Origin: Vibrio proteolyticus NBRC 13287
GTDB taxonomy: Bacteria; Pseudomonadota; Gammaproteobacteria; Enterobacterales; Vibrionaceae
Length of the DNA: 64,000 bases
NCBI RefSeq assembly: GCF_000467125.1
Contig: NZ_BATJ01000013.1
Location: forward strand, 62,001 to 126,000
Direction: 5' to 3'
In this document: positions 36,749-44,827 of the stretch, piece after piece
Numbering within the stretch: the stretch's first letter is position 1
Layout of the letters: each line of letters opens with the position of its first letter
Position numbers and translations under genes: made by a program
The notes under the pieces: generated by a model
Told to the model about the DNA's origin: nothing
Seen by the model: only the letters and a program-made list of their open reading frames with translations
The model's database searches: none

Positions 36749-37618
36749 TTACGCCGGCTCAACATGGATCAATACCTCAGCATTCGGCAACACTGCCATG
36801 ATGGCCGCTTCGATTTCATCGCACTTCTGATGCGCACGTTCAACGCACATCTGTTTCGGCACGGTGAGATGGAAATCGATGTGGCGGCGGCGCCCCGCAT
36901 AGCGGGTACGCAGTTGATGGTAATCTACGCCGGGTCCACACGCGTTGCGGATGGTTTCCATGGTCAGAGCCAGCTCTTGCTCAGAAATACTGTGGTCAAG
37001 CAAAGGCCGAAACGCATTACGCAACATGTCAAAGCCTTCCCGGGTGATGAACAGCGCCACACCAATGGCAACCACTGAATCAATAAAGTACCAATGATAA
37101 CCAAAGTAGCTGGCGATCAGCATCAGCCCCAATCCCGCCGCCACCCCCACAGAAGTCAGCACATCGGCTTTCAGATGCAACGCATCCGCTTCCAGAGCGA
37201 CAGACTCTTCTTCTCGCGCCACCCGGTATAGATGTTGTGAGACCAAAACGTTGATCAAAGCGGAAACCAGCATCACAACCACCCCTAATCCCATTGCACT
37301 GACAGGTTGTGGATCAAGCAGTTTTTCTACCGCTTCGTAGACTATCCAGCCCGCCGCGCCCAGGATCAGCAGGGCTTCCAATACTCCAGAAACGTTCTCA
37401 ATTTTGCTGTGTCCGTAAGGATGATTGGCATCCGGAGGTAAATCCGATTGACTCACGGCAAACAATGCAATCAACGCCGCAATCAAATCCATGGCTGAAT
37501 GTATCGCTTCAGAAATGATACTCACCGAGCCACTTACGATGCCGACCATTACTTTCATCACAATAAGTCCGCTGTTCGAACAAACCGAAAGAAGTGCAGC
37601 GCCAGTTTTACGATTCAT
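36749..37618 (-). CDS. Cation diffusion facilitator (CDF) metal exporter
   Basis: CDF-family divalent-metal/proton antiporter, 289 residues, six helices plus a cytosolic C-terminal domain. The metal site is built from two H-x3-D motifs, HSAMD in TM2 and HLKAD in TM5, typical of Zn/Fe/Mn transporters, with HPYGHSKIENV in the loop between TM2 and TM3. The C-terminal dimer domain has RRRHIDFHLTVP. ATG 37618 with TGGAG seven bases upstream is preferred to a TTG at 37633. Whether it moves zinc, iron or manganese cannot be decided. Confidence 0.9.
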   Translation of the reverse strand: MNRKTGAALLSVCSNSGLIVMKVMVGIVSGSVSIISEAIHSAMDLIAALIALFAVSQSDLPPDANHPYGHSKIENVSGVLEALLILGAAGWIVYEAVEKLLDPQPVSAMGLGVVVMLVSALINVLVSQHLYRVAREEESVALEADALHLKADVLTSVGVAAGLGLMLIASYFGYHWYFIDSVVAIGVALFITREGFDMLRNAFRPLLDHSISEQELALTMETIRNACGPGVDYHQLRTRYAGRRRHIDFHLTVPKQMCVERAHQKCDEIEAAIMAVLPNAEVLIHVEPA

Positions 37619-38180
37619 AACATAACTCCACAAAAGTGACCTTTCTCACTGCTGCGAATCTTATCACGAACTATTTACTCATTATGTCTATAATTTTTGT
37701 AAAATTTACACCAATAAAAAAATTAAAATCAAATATATATAATAAACAGATTCAATGAGATAGATTTAAAAAAACCCTATTAATGAAAGCTTGGGTGAGA
37801 ATGAGTCTTACATAATCATTAGAATGAAAACAAATCTCATCTTTCTTCCTATTTTAGCGATGAGAAATAATATTTGATGATATTTTGCGCAGTAATGCGC
37901 TTGTTGATCGTGTCAGCAGCAGAAGGTGTATTTAGCTCCTGTCAGTACAAACTTCCCTCTGGCCCGTTAGAAAAATAAAACTGGTCATTTAGAAAACAAG
38001 GTGTATAGTGGTGTCAGCTCTGGCAAACGAGCTATTAGTGAAATGTTAAGTACAAGTCTGTTCTCAGTTACCTTTCGATACCCGTCGTTTAGCTCCTGCG
38101 ATAACTTCTCTTCATAGTCAATTCAATAGCTTTATGTTCGCAGCTTTTAACTTATTTTAAATTTCTATCGAGGTATCTAC
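37619..38180 (+). promoter_or_regulatory. Upstream and leader region of the cold-shock gene
   Basis: 562 bases without a gene. The left part is very AT-rich. The best promoter candidate is TGGTCA (37982-37987) with 16 bases to TATAGT (38004-38009), which would give a 5' untranslated leader of about 165 bases, as in cspA-type genes with temperature-sensing leaders. The 11-mer TTTAGCTCCTG occurs twice in direct orientation (37931-37941 and 38088-38098), once before and once inside the predicted leader. GAGGT precedes the start codon. Confidence 0.5.
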
Positions 38181-38393
38181 ATGTCTTCAAAAATGACTGG
38201 TTCAGTAAAATGGTTCAACGAAACTAAAGGTTTCGGTTTTATCACTCAAGATAACGGTGGCGCTGATGTCTTCGTACATTTCAACTCTATCGTATCAGAC
38301 GGTTTTAAAACTCTGGCTGAAGGTCAGAAAGTAAGTTTCGACGTTGAACAAGGCAAAAAAGGCCCACAAGCGTCAAACGTTACTGCTCTGTAA
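38181..38393 (+). CDS. CspA-family cold-shock protein
   Basis: A 70-residue cold-shock domain, single-stranded nucleic-acid binding RNA chaperone. RNP1 is KGFGFI (residues 16-21) and RNP2 is VFVHF (30-34), after [10 protein letters not shown]. The length is standard. GAGGT lies about seven bases before the ATG, and a long leader precedes it. Probably cold-induced or stationary-phase; the exact paralogue cannot be told. Confidence 0.95.
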   Translation: MSSKMTGSVKWFNETKGFGFITQDNGGADVFVHFNSIVSDGFKTLAEGQKVSFDVEQGKKGPQASNVTAL

Positions 38394-38406
38394 GATTTCA
38401 AAAAGG

Positions 38407-38430
38407 TGTGGCGCCCTGTCGCCACATCTT
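38407..38430 (+). terminator. Terminator after the cold-shock gene
   Basis: Stem TGTGGCG (38407-38413) / CGCCACA (38420-38426), loop CCCTGT, followed by a T/C-rich stretch; 13 bases after the stop. Confidence 0.75.
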
Positions 38431-38569
38431 CTTCTTCACTTTCGCCACATCTCCCCCTCTCAACATCAATTAAATTACCCAGGATCCCCATGTCCAGAAG
38501 AACAAGCCGCCAGCGACACTGGTATCAAATACTACGAGATAAATCTGTCAAGAAGGATAATAAACACGA

Positions 38570-38779
38570 GTGTTTAAAATAGAATTTTATTTAAAAGAAA
38601 ACCAGGCACATTGGTCTGCAGAAATACATCAGTTAAACAGTGACATTCTACAACGTCATATTTTTCCAAAACTTCTGACTTCCCAACCCCACCTCAACTT
38701 CCAGTTTTGCGAGCATAACCAACAAGGCGTGATCTTGTCGGCAAGTGGCACCACACTTGGAAGCTTTAAAATTGATTAA
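38570..38779 (+). CDS. Small hypothetical protein
   Basis: A 69-residue protein starting at GTG 38570 (FKIEFYLKENQAHWSAEIHQL), with AGAAGGA about 12 bases upstream. Alternating polar/hydrophobic residues suggest a small alpha/beta protein; no family recognised. It sits between the cold-shock gene and another small gene on the same strand, so it may be a conserved cold-shock neighbour. No membrane segment. Confidence 0.5.
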   Translation: MFKIEFYLKENQAHWSAEIHQLNSDILQRHIFPKLLTSQPHLNFQFCEHNQQGVILSASGTTLGSFKID

Positions 38780-38817
38780 CCCAAACACGACCAGCATTCA
38801 GTAATGAGGAATCACAA

Positions 38818-38958
38818 ATGAGTAAAGCAAAGAAAAAACGTCCCGTTGAAAAGAAGACGACAGAGAACCTTGGTGAGAATAAGAACATTCATACCACAAG
38901 GAGAAAAATTGAAGACATTTTGAACCAGCGCGATTTTGACAAGTTATACGAGCTCTGA
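38818..38958 (+). CDS. Very small basic protein
   Basis: A 46-residue Lys/Glu-rich protein (MSKAKKKRPVEKKTTENLG ... RRKIEDILNQRDFDKLYEL). GAGGA (38806-38810) lies seven bases before ATG 38818, which is good support for translation. The charged N-terminus followed by a TRRKIEDIL helix faintly resembles the small PA3496-type proteins, but I would not assign it. It follows the 69-residue gene by 38 bases. Confidence 0.5.
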   Translation: MSKAKKKRPVEKKTTENLGENKNIHTTRRKIEDILNQRDFDKLYEL

Positions 38959-39010
38959 TTGTTTTCCCGAACCCAATTACTCGTCAGGCTCGCGCTGACA
39001 AAAACGTACA

Positions 39011-39682
39011 TCAACTCTCAGAACCACCACCTTGTTCCCCGACACGATCAGACGCACGAAAATAGGCCATCTGATCAGCATGCGCTTTTATAAATGCCGG
39101 ACGCGCAGTCGCTCGCGTCACGTAAGCCCGACAAGCTGGATACGGCGTCAGGCCATCAAAACGGTCAACCAGGCGCAATACGTCTGCCATTGCAATGTCT
39201 GCAATAGAAAACTCTGCCGCCAGCCACTGGCATTGTGATAGCACCTGCTCCATATGCCTGAGCCGGACAGTGAGAAAATCATCGAGCGCTTTACGCCCTG
39301 AAGTGGCTTGTTGATCGTCAGTAAACATAAAGATCGACCAAGGTACGCTCGCCATCTCGACGGAATTCAATGCGGCAAAGAGCCATTCGATGACGCGATA
39401 ACGGCCAGATAGATCGCTGGGCATGAGCTGACTACTGTGCTCCGCCAGATAAAGAAGAATCGCACCGCTCTCAAACAGAGACAGCTCGCCATGACGCAGC
39501 CAAGGAACCTGTCCAAACGGCTGCTGTGCGAAATGGTGCTGAGAGCGAGTGGCAAACGGAGTGGCTTCCACTCGATAGGGTAACGCGGCTTCTTCCAACG
39601 CCCAGCGCAGACGCAGATCCCGGACGTAGCCGCGTGGCGCTTCCGGTACCCAGTCAAACGTGGTGATCACAAACTCGGTCAT
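39011..39682 (-). CDS. Glutathione S-transferase family protein
   Basis: GST-fold protein of 223 residues. The thioredoxin-like N-domain (FVITTFDWVPEAPRGYVRDLRLRWALEEA) ends with the cis-Pro/glutathione block GQVPWLRHGELSLFESGAILLYLAE, and an all-alpha C-domain follows with the capping motif FSIADIAMADVLRLVDRFD. GAGAGGAC precedes the ATG. Probable detoxification of electrophiles. It is 23 bases from the upstream VOC gene and is probably co-transcribed with it. Confidence 0.88.
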   Translation of the reverse strand: MTEFVITTFDWVPEAPRGYVRDLRLRWALEEAALPYRVEATPFATRSQHHFAQQPFGQVPWLRHGELSLFESGAILLYLAEHSSQLMPSDLSGRYRVIEWLFAALNSVEMASVPWSIFMFTDDQQATSGRKALDDFLTVRLRHMEQVLSQCQWLAAEFSIADIAMADVLRLVDRFDGLTPYPACRAYVTRATARPAFIKAHADQMAYFRASDRVGEQGGGSES

Positions 39683-39705
39683 GTCCTCTCCCGAACCTGT
39701 CGTCC

Positions 39706-40074
39706 TTACGCGTGTTTTTGAGGGGAAATCAGATGGATGATATTGGTCGGGCTGGCAATCCAGAAAGCCTGAAACCCCTCCGGCAGCGGTTCTATTTCAT
39801 CCCGGCGGTGGCAATCATGCCGTTGCAGATACTCTGCGGCTCGTTCAACATCGTTGGTGGTCACTTCCAGCCAGATTTCGGCCTGACTTAACCCGGCTAC
39901 ACAATCGAGCCACAAGGTTTTATCACCAAACTCGAATCTTGGAGTGCCGTCCATGCCATCATTCGACAGCTCTTTGAAACGCAGTACGTCCCGATAAAAG
40001 CTCACAGTACGTTCGTACTCATGAGCGGGAATCTTCATGGCAATGTTATTGCCTGGCTGGAACTCGGGTGCCAC
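39706..40074 (-). CDS. VOC (glyoxalase/bleomycin-resistance fold) family protein
   Basis: Vicinal-oxygen-chelate protein of about 122 residues, one betaalphabetabetabeta pair (MKIPAHEYERTVSFYRDVLRF; ERAAEYLQRHDCHRRDEIEPLPEGFQAFWIASPTNIIHLI). The substrate is unknown. GTG 40074 is chosen because AAGGAG lies eight bases upstream; a GTG at 40083 overlaps that site. Same strand as the GST gene, with 23 bases between them, so a detoxification pair is plausible. Confidence 0.82.
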   Translation of the reverse strand: MAPEFQPGNNIAMKIPAHEYERTVSFYRDVLRFKELSNDGMDGTPRFEFGDKTLWLDCVAGLSQAEIWLEVTTNDVERAAEYLQRHDCHRRDEIEPLPEGFQAFWIASPTNIIHLISPQKHA

Positions 40075-40220
40075 TTTGCTCACTCCTTAAAGCTGGCAGT
40101 CTTACTTCCCAAAATGCCAGCCTGGTTGCATATCACACTATCACTACACTATAGCTGCAAAATCCGACAATTTCGAAATTCCGCGATACACTCGAAAACT
40201 CTCTCACCGCGCGTGGATAC

Positions 40221-40661
40221 TCACTGAATGATTCGTTGTGCGCCCTGCCCCTGCTGATGCAATGTGTCTTCCGGGTTGAGTAGCTGACACTTTTTCATGC
40301 TCAGACATCCGCAGCCGATACACCCTGTCAGGTTTTCCCGCAGAGACTGTATTTGCGCCATTTTTTTATCCAAATCCTTTTGCCATTTTTTAGCGACTTT
40401 TTCCCAGTCCCGCTTGGTTGCCGTTTGATTCATCGGCAGGCCACTCAATTCAGCCGTGATCTCTTCAAGCGTGAAACCTATCGACTGCGCCACCTGAATC
40501 AGCGCGATTCTGCGTAGCATCGACATCAGATAACGGCGCTGGTTTCCGGACGTACGGATAGAGGCGATCAAACCTTTGGTTTCATAGAAACGCAAAGCGG
40601 ATGTCGCTACACCACTGCGTTCCGATAATTGACCAATTGTTAAATATTGATTATTTATCAT
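40221..40661 (-). CDS. soxR: Redox-sensing MerR-family regulator SoxR
   Basis: MerR-type activator of 146 residues with a [2Fe-2S] sensor. The HTH reads LTIGQLSERSGVATSALRFYETKGLI; a dimerisation coiled coil follows; the cluster ligands are C114, C117, C119 and C125 in CIGCGCLSMKKC, the SoxR signature. Oxidation by redox-cycling compounds or superoxide activates transcription. ATG 40661 has AGGT seven bases upstream; a TTG at 40682 would add seven residues. It is divergent from ridA, with a MerR-type promoter between them and no soxS nearby. Confidence 0.93.
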   Translation of the reverse strand: MINNQYLTIGQLSERSGVATSALRFYETKGLIASIRTSGNQRRYLMSMLRRIALIQVAQSIGFTLEEITAELSGLPMNQTATKRDWEKVAKKWQKDLDKKMAQIQSLRENLTGCIGCGCLSMKKCQLLNPEDTLHQQGQGAQRIIQ

Positions 40662-40697
40662 TATGTTACCTGACTTACCCAAGAGAAAACAAAGTTA

Positions 40698-40728
40698 TTG
40701 ACTTAAAGTTAAGTTGAACTTCTATACT
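40698..40728 (+). promoter_or_regulatory. MerR/SoxR-type promoter of ridA-DMT operon
   Basis: TTGACT (40698-40703) and TATACT (40723-40728) are separated by 19 bases, the over-long spacer diagnostic of promoters activated by MerR-family proteins. AAGTT (40706-40710) and AACTT (40717-40721) form an inverted repeat centred in the spacer, and AAGTT/AACTT is the core of the E. coli SoxR site. The promoter drives ridA and sits in the soxR-ridA gap. Confidence 0.8.
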
Positions 40729-40768
40729 ACTGCAAAATTTCATTAACAACGAATGGCAGGTTCATAAA

Positions 40769-41185
40769 ATGACAATCAAGACTCTCTCTTTCTGTAATCC
40801 GGCTGCACTGTTTAACCCTATACCTTATGGGTTTTGTCATACCGTGAAAACCCCACCCAATGGCGAGCTGATCTTCATTTCCGGCCAGAGTGGCGGTGAA
40901 GGAAAAACGCATTCACTAAGCCATGACTTTGATCGTCAGGTTGATAGGGTGCTGGCGAACCTGGAGATTGCGCTCACCACCCACCAGCTCAGTTTTGATG
41001 ACGTAGTCAAAATTACGATTCTAATCGTTGATCACAATGCAGAAAAACTGGAAATCTGGAGTAACGCGATGAAAAAACGTTGGTCAACAGAACGTTTACC
41101 CGCCAGCACCCTGATTCCAGTCCCGACACTGGCGCTTGAAGGCATGCAAATAGAAGTCGACGCTATCGCTTTCAAGGCGTGCTAA
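40769..41185 (+). CDS. RidA (YjgF/YER057c/UK114) family protein
   Basis: A 138-residue RidA-fold protein. RidA proteins deaminate reactive enamine/imine intermediates; others are chaperone-like or act on other substrates. Landmarks are GELIFISGQSGG, VLANLEIALTTHQLSFDDVVKITILIVD and the RPAST-like block ERLPASTLIPVPTLALEGMQIEVDAIA. The arginine of the classical R-PART motif is present as ER in a shifted context, so true imine deaminase activity is uncertain. It is divergent from soxR and placed under a SoxR-type promoter. Confidence 0.85.
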   Translation: MTIKTLSFCNPAALFNPIPYGFCHTVKTPPNGELIFISGQSGGEGKTHSLSHDFDRQVDRVLANLEIALTTHQLSFDDVVKITILIVDHNAEKLEIWSNAMKKRWSTERLPASTLIPVPTLALEGMQIEVDAIAFKAC

Positions 41186-41217
41186 CTCATCACTGCGCCC
41201 ATTTACGGGCTAATTTT

Positions 41218-41241
41218 GAGCCAGGTTCGTCAGCCTGGCTC
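41218..41241 (+). terminator. Hairpin between ridA and the DMT gene
   Basis: Perfect 8-bp stem GAGCCAGG (41218-41225) / CCTGGCTC (41234-41241). Only a loose T-rich stretch follows, so partial termination or mRNA protection is possible before the exporter gene. Confidence 0.55.
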
Positions 41242-41262
41242 TTCAATTTTCAGGTCACTGTT

Positions 41263-42144
41263 ATGATTTTACGCAATTATTTAACGCTGCTCGCCATCGG
41301 GTTGATATGGGGCTCACAGTTTATTTTTCAGGAAGTCGCGCTCGGGAGTTTTGCTCCAGTCTGGATCGGCGCATGTCGGGCGCTGCTGGGGGCTGTGACC
41401 TTAATTGTTATCTGCAAAACACTCGGCATCAACGGGAACAGCAATCAATGGGGACTCTTTGCCCTAATCGGATTACTTGAAGCCGTGATCCCGTTCGTGC
41501 TGATCCCTTGGGGACAGCAGAACCTGACCAGTTCTATCACCGCAATCCTGATGGGTACCCTGCCCTTTTATGCTTTGCTGCTCGCCCCGCTTTTCATTCG
41601 TGGCGCCAGTATCAGTGCAGGCAACACCTCCAGTGTTTTTGTCGGTTTTTGTGGTTTGTTGGTGTTGTTCTATCCGGATTTGGTCTTGGACAGAGGGGAG
41701 TTGAATATGCTCAGCGCGGCGGCGGTTATTGTTGCGGCGATCTGTTTTGCTATCGCCCTATTGTTACTCAATCGGGTTCACGATGAACATCCGTTGATTG
41801 TGGCAAGAAATGTCTTGTCGATGGCCAGTGTTCAACTGCTGGTTGTTGCATTGTTTAGTGCGCCATTAACGTTTGGTGTCACGTCAGCAGGGGCCATATT
41901 ATCGTTGGTGTATCTGGGCGTAATGTGCGCTGGTGTGGTCTACTACCTGTACATGATGAGTATCCGCCATGCCGGTGCCGTCTTCACATCTATGACCAAT
42001 TATCTGGTGCCCGCCGTGGGTGTATTGATCGGTGTGGTGATCTCAGATGAACCCGTCCAGGCCAACACCTGGATCGCATTAAGCATCATTTTATTTGCTC
42101 TGTTCATCAACCAAAAGTTGTCAGCACCACAAAGTCAGCGTTAA
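41263..42144 (+). CDS. EamA/DMT-family transporter
   Basis: Ten-helix drug/metabolite transporter of 293 residues, inner membrane, two EamA repeats (LLAIGLIWGSQFIFQEVALGSFAPVWIGACRALLG and VIVAAICFAIALLLLNRV ... VYYLYMMSIRHAGAVFTSMTNYLVPAVGVLIGVVISDE). ATG 41263 begins at the first helix with AGGT upstream; the longer frame from 41179 would add a non-membrane extension. Likely read from the SoxR-type promoter together with ridA, suggesting export of a redox-active or toxic metabolite. Confidence 0.88.
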   Translation: MILRNYLTLLAIGLIWGSQFIFQEVALGSFAPVWIGACRALLGAVTLIVICKTLGINGNSNQWGLFALIGLLEAVIPFVLIPWGQQNLTSSITAILMGTLPFYALLLAPLFIRGASISAGNTSSVFVGFCGLLVLFYPDLVLDRGELNMLSAAAVIVAAICFAIALLLLNRVHDEHPLIVARNVLSMASVQLLVVALFSAPLTFGVTSAGAILSLVYLGVMCAGVVYYLYMMSIRHAGAVFTSMTNYLVPAVGVLIGVVISDEPVQANTWIALSIILFALFINQKLSAPQSQR

Positions 42145-42150
42145 ACCTAG

Positions 42151-42183
42151 CCATAGCAAATGGTACCGTGCCATTTGCTATGG
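42151..42183. terminator. Large hairpin after the DMT gene
   Basis: Perfect 13-bp stem CCATAGCAAATGG (42151-42163) / CCATTTGCTATGG (42171-42183), loop TACCGTG. A T-rich tract follows (ATTTCTATTCC). It marks the end of the core block before the AT-rich island. Confidence 0.75.
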
Positions 42184-42307
42184 ATTTCTATTCCTTGTTT
42201 GGGAGTCCCTTTTCACCTAATCGTTGTGACTCGTTTATGGACATTTCCGTGTTACGATATCTGGTGAATGTCGGACTCTCAGATAAATTTTGCTAGGGTA
42301 AAAAGAA

Positions 42308-42321
42308 AGATCTGACCCCGA
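42308..42321 (-). repeat. GGGGTCAGRTC repeat, copy 1
   Basis: On the minus strand this reads CGGGGTCAGATCTTTC followed by a T-run. The same GGGGTCAG(A/G)TC core recurs at 46223-46236 and 47031-47041 near gene boundaries of the island. It may be a remnant of a small mobile repeat. Confidence 0.45.
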
Positions 42322-42365
42322 GTATTGTTAGCCTTTATGTCATAGATATCATTAGCAATAATATT

Positions 42366-42391
42366 AAGGTCAAACGTTACTGCTTGACCTT
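42366..42391 (-). terminator. Hairpin after the ABC-3C ATPase gene
   Basis: Stem AAGGTCAA (42366-42373) / TTGACCTT (42384-42391), loop of ten bases, eight bases beyond the minus-strand stop, followed on that strand by TAATATTATT. Probable terminator of the three-gene operon. Confidence 0.65.
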
Positions 42392-42398
42392 AGTAAAA

Positions 42399-44351
42399 TT
42401 ATATCAACTTTTGACCATTTGAAGACCATCTATATCTAACATACTGATCAAACTCAGGTTCGTCTGCATGTTCTAAAACTATAATCTGTGGCTTAAACCC
42501 AATTTTTGGATCTCTTTCAAGTTCATTTAAGAATCGTTCAAAAACCTTGAATATATTTATTACTTGTTTAATATTCTCATCAACTTCTTCTTCACCCAAT
42601 AACTCTTGCTTATTATTAGAAGAAAATCTTCTTGTTACTTTTGGAAAATATACCTGACTAGGTTGGTCTAGAAATAATATTGCTGGTATTACAGAATTTG
42701 AGCTTGAGGTTAATTTTAAAATTGACAAGAAAACCGCTAGATGACAAGCTAACCAGTTCGCACCACTACCCATTTCTGATAGTAGTATTTCTTGATTTTT
42801 AAAGTAATAAGCGAACGTGAAATCTTCTGTTTTGAATTTCATTTCACCATTTCGTAAATCATCTTCAAAATCTAAGTCTTTTTTAAGCTCATTCATTGTC
42901 TCATTGATAAGTGCATTAGCCTCGGAAAATTTATGTTCAAGACCATAGCCTCGAATCAGTCTGATACAATTTTCTAATTCCTCTTTCATAGCTGGAAGAT
43001 CGTGGTTAGATTTTTCTAACTTTTGCCCTTCAATAAAGAATTCTAAGGTGTTCTCTATCCTCCCACGAATATTATTTAGTGAGTCCCTTATATCTAGATT
43101 ATTTTTAACTTTGAATAATTTTCTTAATTGTCTTATTTCATTATCTATATTAGCTATGACCTGTTTTTGCTTGTCTCGCTTTAAAAGTAATGAGTTAAGA
43201 GATTTAGAACTGTCCTGTTTGTAACTACCAATTCGGGACAGTTCATCAAGAAGTAGCGCTCTAGAGCGCTTAACCTCTTCCACTTTAGAAACAACACTAG
43301 TTACTGGTGTGCTACATAACGGGCAACTAACACTGTTTTTAGGTACTGACTCATCTTGCGATACTTCAGCAAGGCGTGCCATCGAGTTGGAGTAATCTAT
43401 TGACTCCTCCTCATTCGCCTTAATAAGACTTATCAATTGATTACATTCATATAAAGACGTTAGCTCTTTATCTTTTGCTTTCTCTAAGGCATTTAGCTGC
43501 TTATTGAAATCAACATTTTGCTCTGCATTCAATGGTACAGAAGGCAGGTTTCTCGCTAAATTTTTCAGCTTTCCTAGTGATGCATCTTCATCCAAAAATT
43601 TAAGATTTAAAACTCTATAATACTGCCTAATTGGTATAAGTAATTTTTCTCTTTTTTCTTGAATACCTAGCAGAGCTTTCTTTTCTTCTATCTCTATCTT
43701 TTTTATTTGCTTTTCTAAATCTTCAGATCTTTTCTTCAATCTGTAGTATCTGCTATCAACCCAACCCATAAATATAGGAAATTGATCAATTACTGTTCTA
43801 CTTTTAATGAAGTTATCAAACCTATAAAACAAACTATGCTTGTTAGCTATTAAGTTTTGATGCTGAAAGAATAGTGAAGTAGCATTCCGAATCGAGACTT
43901 TCCCTTTCTTAAGTTTATAATCGTCATCATCATTCAATGATGTATCTTCAACCGATAATCCTAAGTGCTCTTCGAAATCCTTTTGAACTTCGAATTTAGT
44001 TCTAGTTTTCTTGGACTTAAAATAGTTAGAGTTAATTTTATTATCAACATTGAAATCAGCCGAATATTCAACAGAAAAATAACACTTTGTTGGCTGATTA
44101 TTTGAGCGTCCAATGATTATCTTTTTATTATTGTGTTCAAATACGCAACAGAATATATCTGTGAAATCAGTAACTTTTCCCACAGGGATTGTAGAGCGAT
44201 TCGAAAACAAACAAAAATCTACAATCTCTATTAAAGCACTTTTACCTGTTTTAGAGTCACCTGTTATTATGTTTAACCCTCGGTCAAAGCCAAGACGTTT
44301 CAAATCACCATCATGACCAATGAGAATTATATTTTTTAAAAAAGCTTTCAT
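42399..44351 (-). CDS. SMC/Rad50-like ATPase with DUF3732 character (ABC-3C component)
   Basis: A 650-residue ABC-type ATPase of the RecF/Rad50/SMC group. Walker A GDSKTGKSAL at 31-40; long coiled-coil arms at about 205-500; a zinc-hook-like pair SCPLCSTP near 341; an ABC signature-like LSEMGSGANW near 525; and Walker B PAILFLDQPSQVYFPK near 555. The closing region QIIVLEHADEP fits the D-loop/H-switch position. DUF3732-type ATPases are the third component of ABC-3C conflict systems. The start overlaps the middle-component gene by four bases. Low GC. Role inferred: sensing or remodelling DNA and licensing the nuclease effector. Confidence 0.8.
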   Translation of the reverse strand: MKAFLKNIILIGHDGDLKRLGFDRGLNIITGDSKTGKSALIEIVDFCLFSNRSTIPVGKVTDFTDIFCCVFEHNNKKIIIGRSNNQPTKCYFSVEYSADFNVDNKINSNYFKSKKTRTKFEVQKDFEEHLGLSVEDTSLNDDDDYKLKKGKVSIRNATSLFFQHQNLIANKHSLFYRFDNFIKSRTVIDQFPIFMGWVDSRYYRLKKRSEDLEKQIKKIEIEEKKALLGIQEKREKLLIPIRQYYRVLNLKFLDEDASLGKLKNLARNLPSVPLNAEQNVDFNKQLNALEKAKDKELTSLYECNQLISLIKANEEESIDYSNSMARLAEVSQDESVPKNSVSCPLCSTPVTSVVSKVEEVKRSRALLLDELSRIGSYKQDSSKSLNSLLLKRDKQKQVIANIDNEIRQLRKLFKVKNNLDIRDSLNNIRGRIENTLEFFIEGQKLEKSNHDLPAMKEELENCIRLIRGYGLEHKFSEANALINETMNELKKDLDFEDDLRNGEMKFKTEDFTFAYYFKNQEILLSEMGSGANWLACHLAVFLSILKLTSSSNSVIPAILFLDQPSQVYFPKVTRRFSSNNKQELLGEEEVDENIKQVINIFKVFERFLNELERDPKIGFKPQIIVLEHADEPEFDQYVRYRWSSNGQKLI

Positions 44352-44827
44352 ATATTTGTGACCTTGGATTTCAGAAGAACATTAACATATCCTTCTTTCG
44401 AAAAAATAATACCTAAGTTATAAGATGCCTTTATAAATTCTTTTTTATAGTCATTTGTTATTGATATTTCTTCTAAATCATTTCCATTCAAAATAAAAGA
44501 ATTGATTATAATTTCACAAATTGAACTGAGGTAGATTATTCCACAATTTGTTACAGACTTTGAGTATTGAACTTTATCATTTATCAAAAACAAACGTTCT
44601 TTAATTTCATCATCCTTTAGAAATGCAGTTTGAAAAGTACTACTAACATTAGACCTATTTAGTTTCGCCCTTAAAACATCATCCATAACAAAAGGAACAA
44701 CAAGATAAATCAACTCAAACTTCGCGCCTCGCTCATCAACTCGTCTAGCTCCTTGAATAAATGAATATAGTATTTCAGCAACAAAAGAGGGAGAATACTT
44801 CAAATCTCTAATAACCTGAGGATTCAT
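44348..44827 (-). CDS. ABC-3C middle component
   Basis: A 159-residue protein with SPSFVAEILYSFIQGARRVDERGAKFELIYLVVPFVMDDVLRAKL, which resembles the middle components of ABC-three-component systems (a small helical protein with a hydrophobic (L/V)-(V)-(P/L)-F-V/L-block). It has no catalytic motif. It shares one base with the effector stop and overlaps the ATPase start by four, so all three are co-translated. Middle components are thought to bridge effector and ATPase. Confidence 0.68.
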   Translation of the reverse strand: MNPQVIRDLKYSPSFVAEILYSFIQGARRVDERGAKFELIYLVVPFVMDDVLRAKLNRSNVSSTFQTAFLKDDEIKERLFLINDKVQYSKSVTNCGIIYLSSICEIIINSFILNGNDLEEISITNDYKKEFIKASYNLGIIFSKEGYVNVLLKSKVTNI

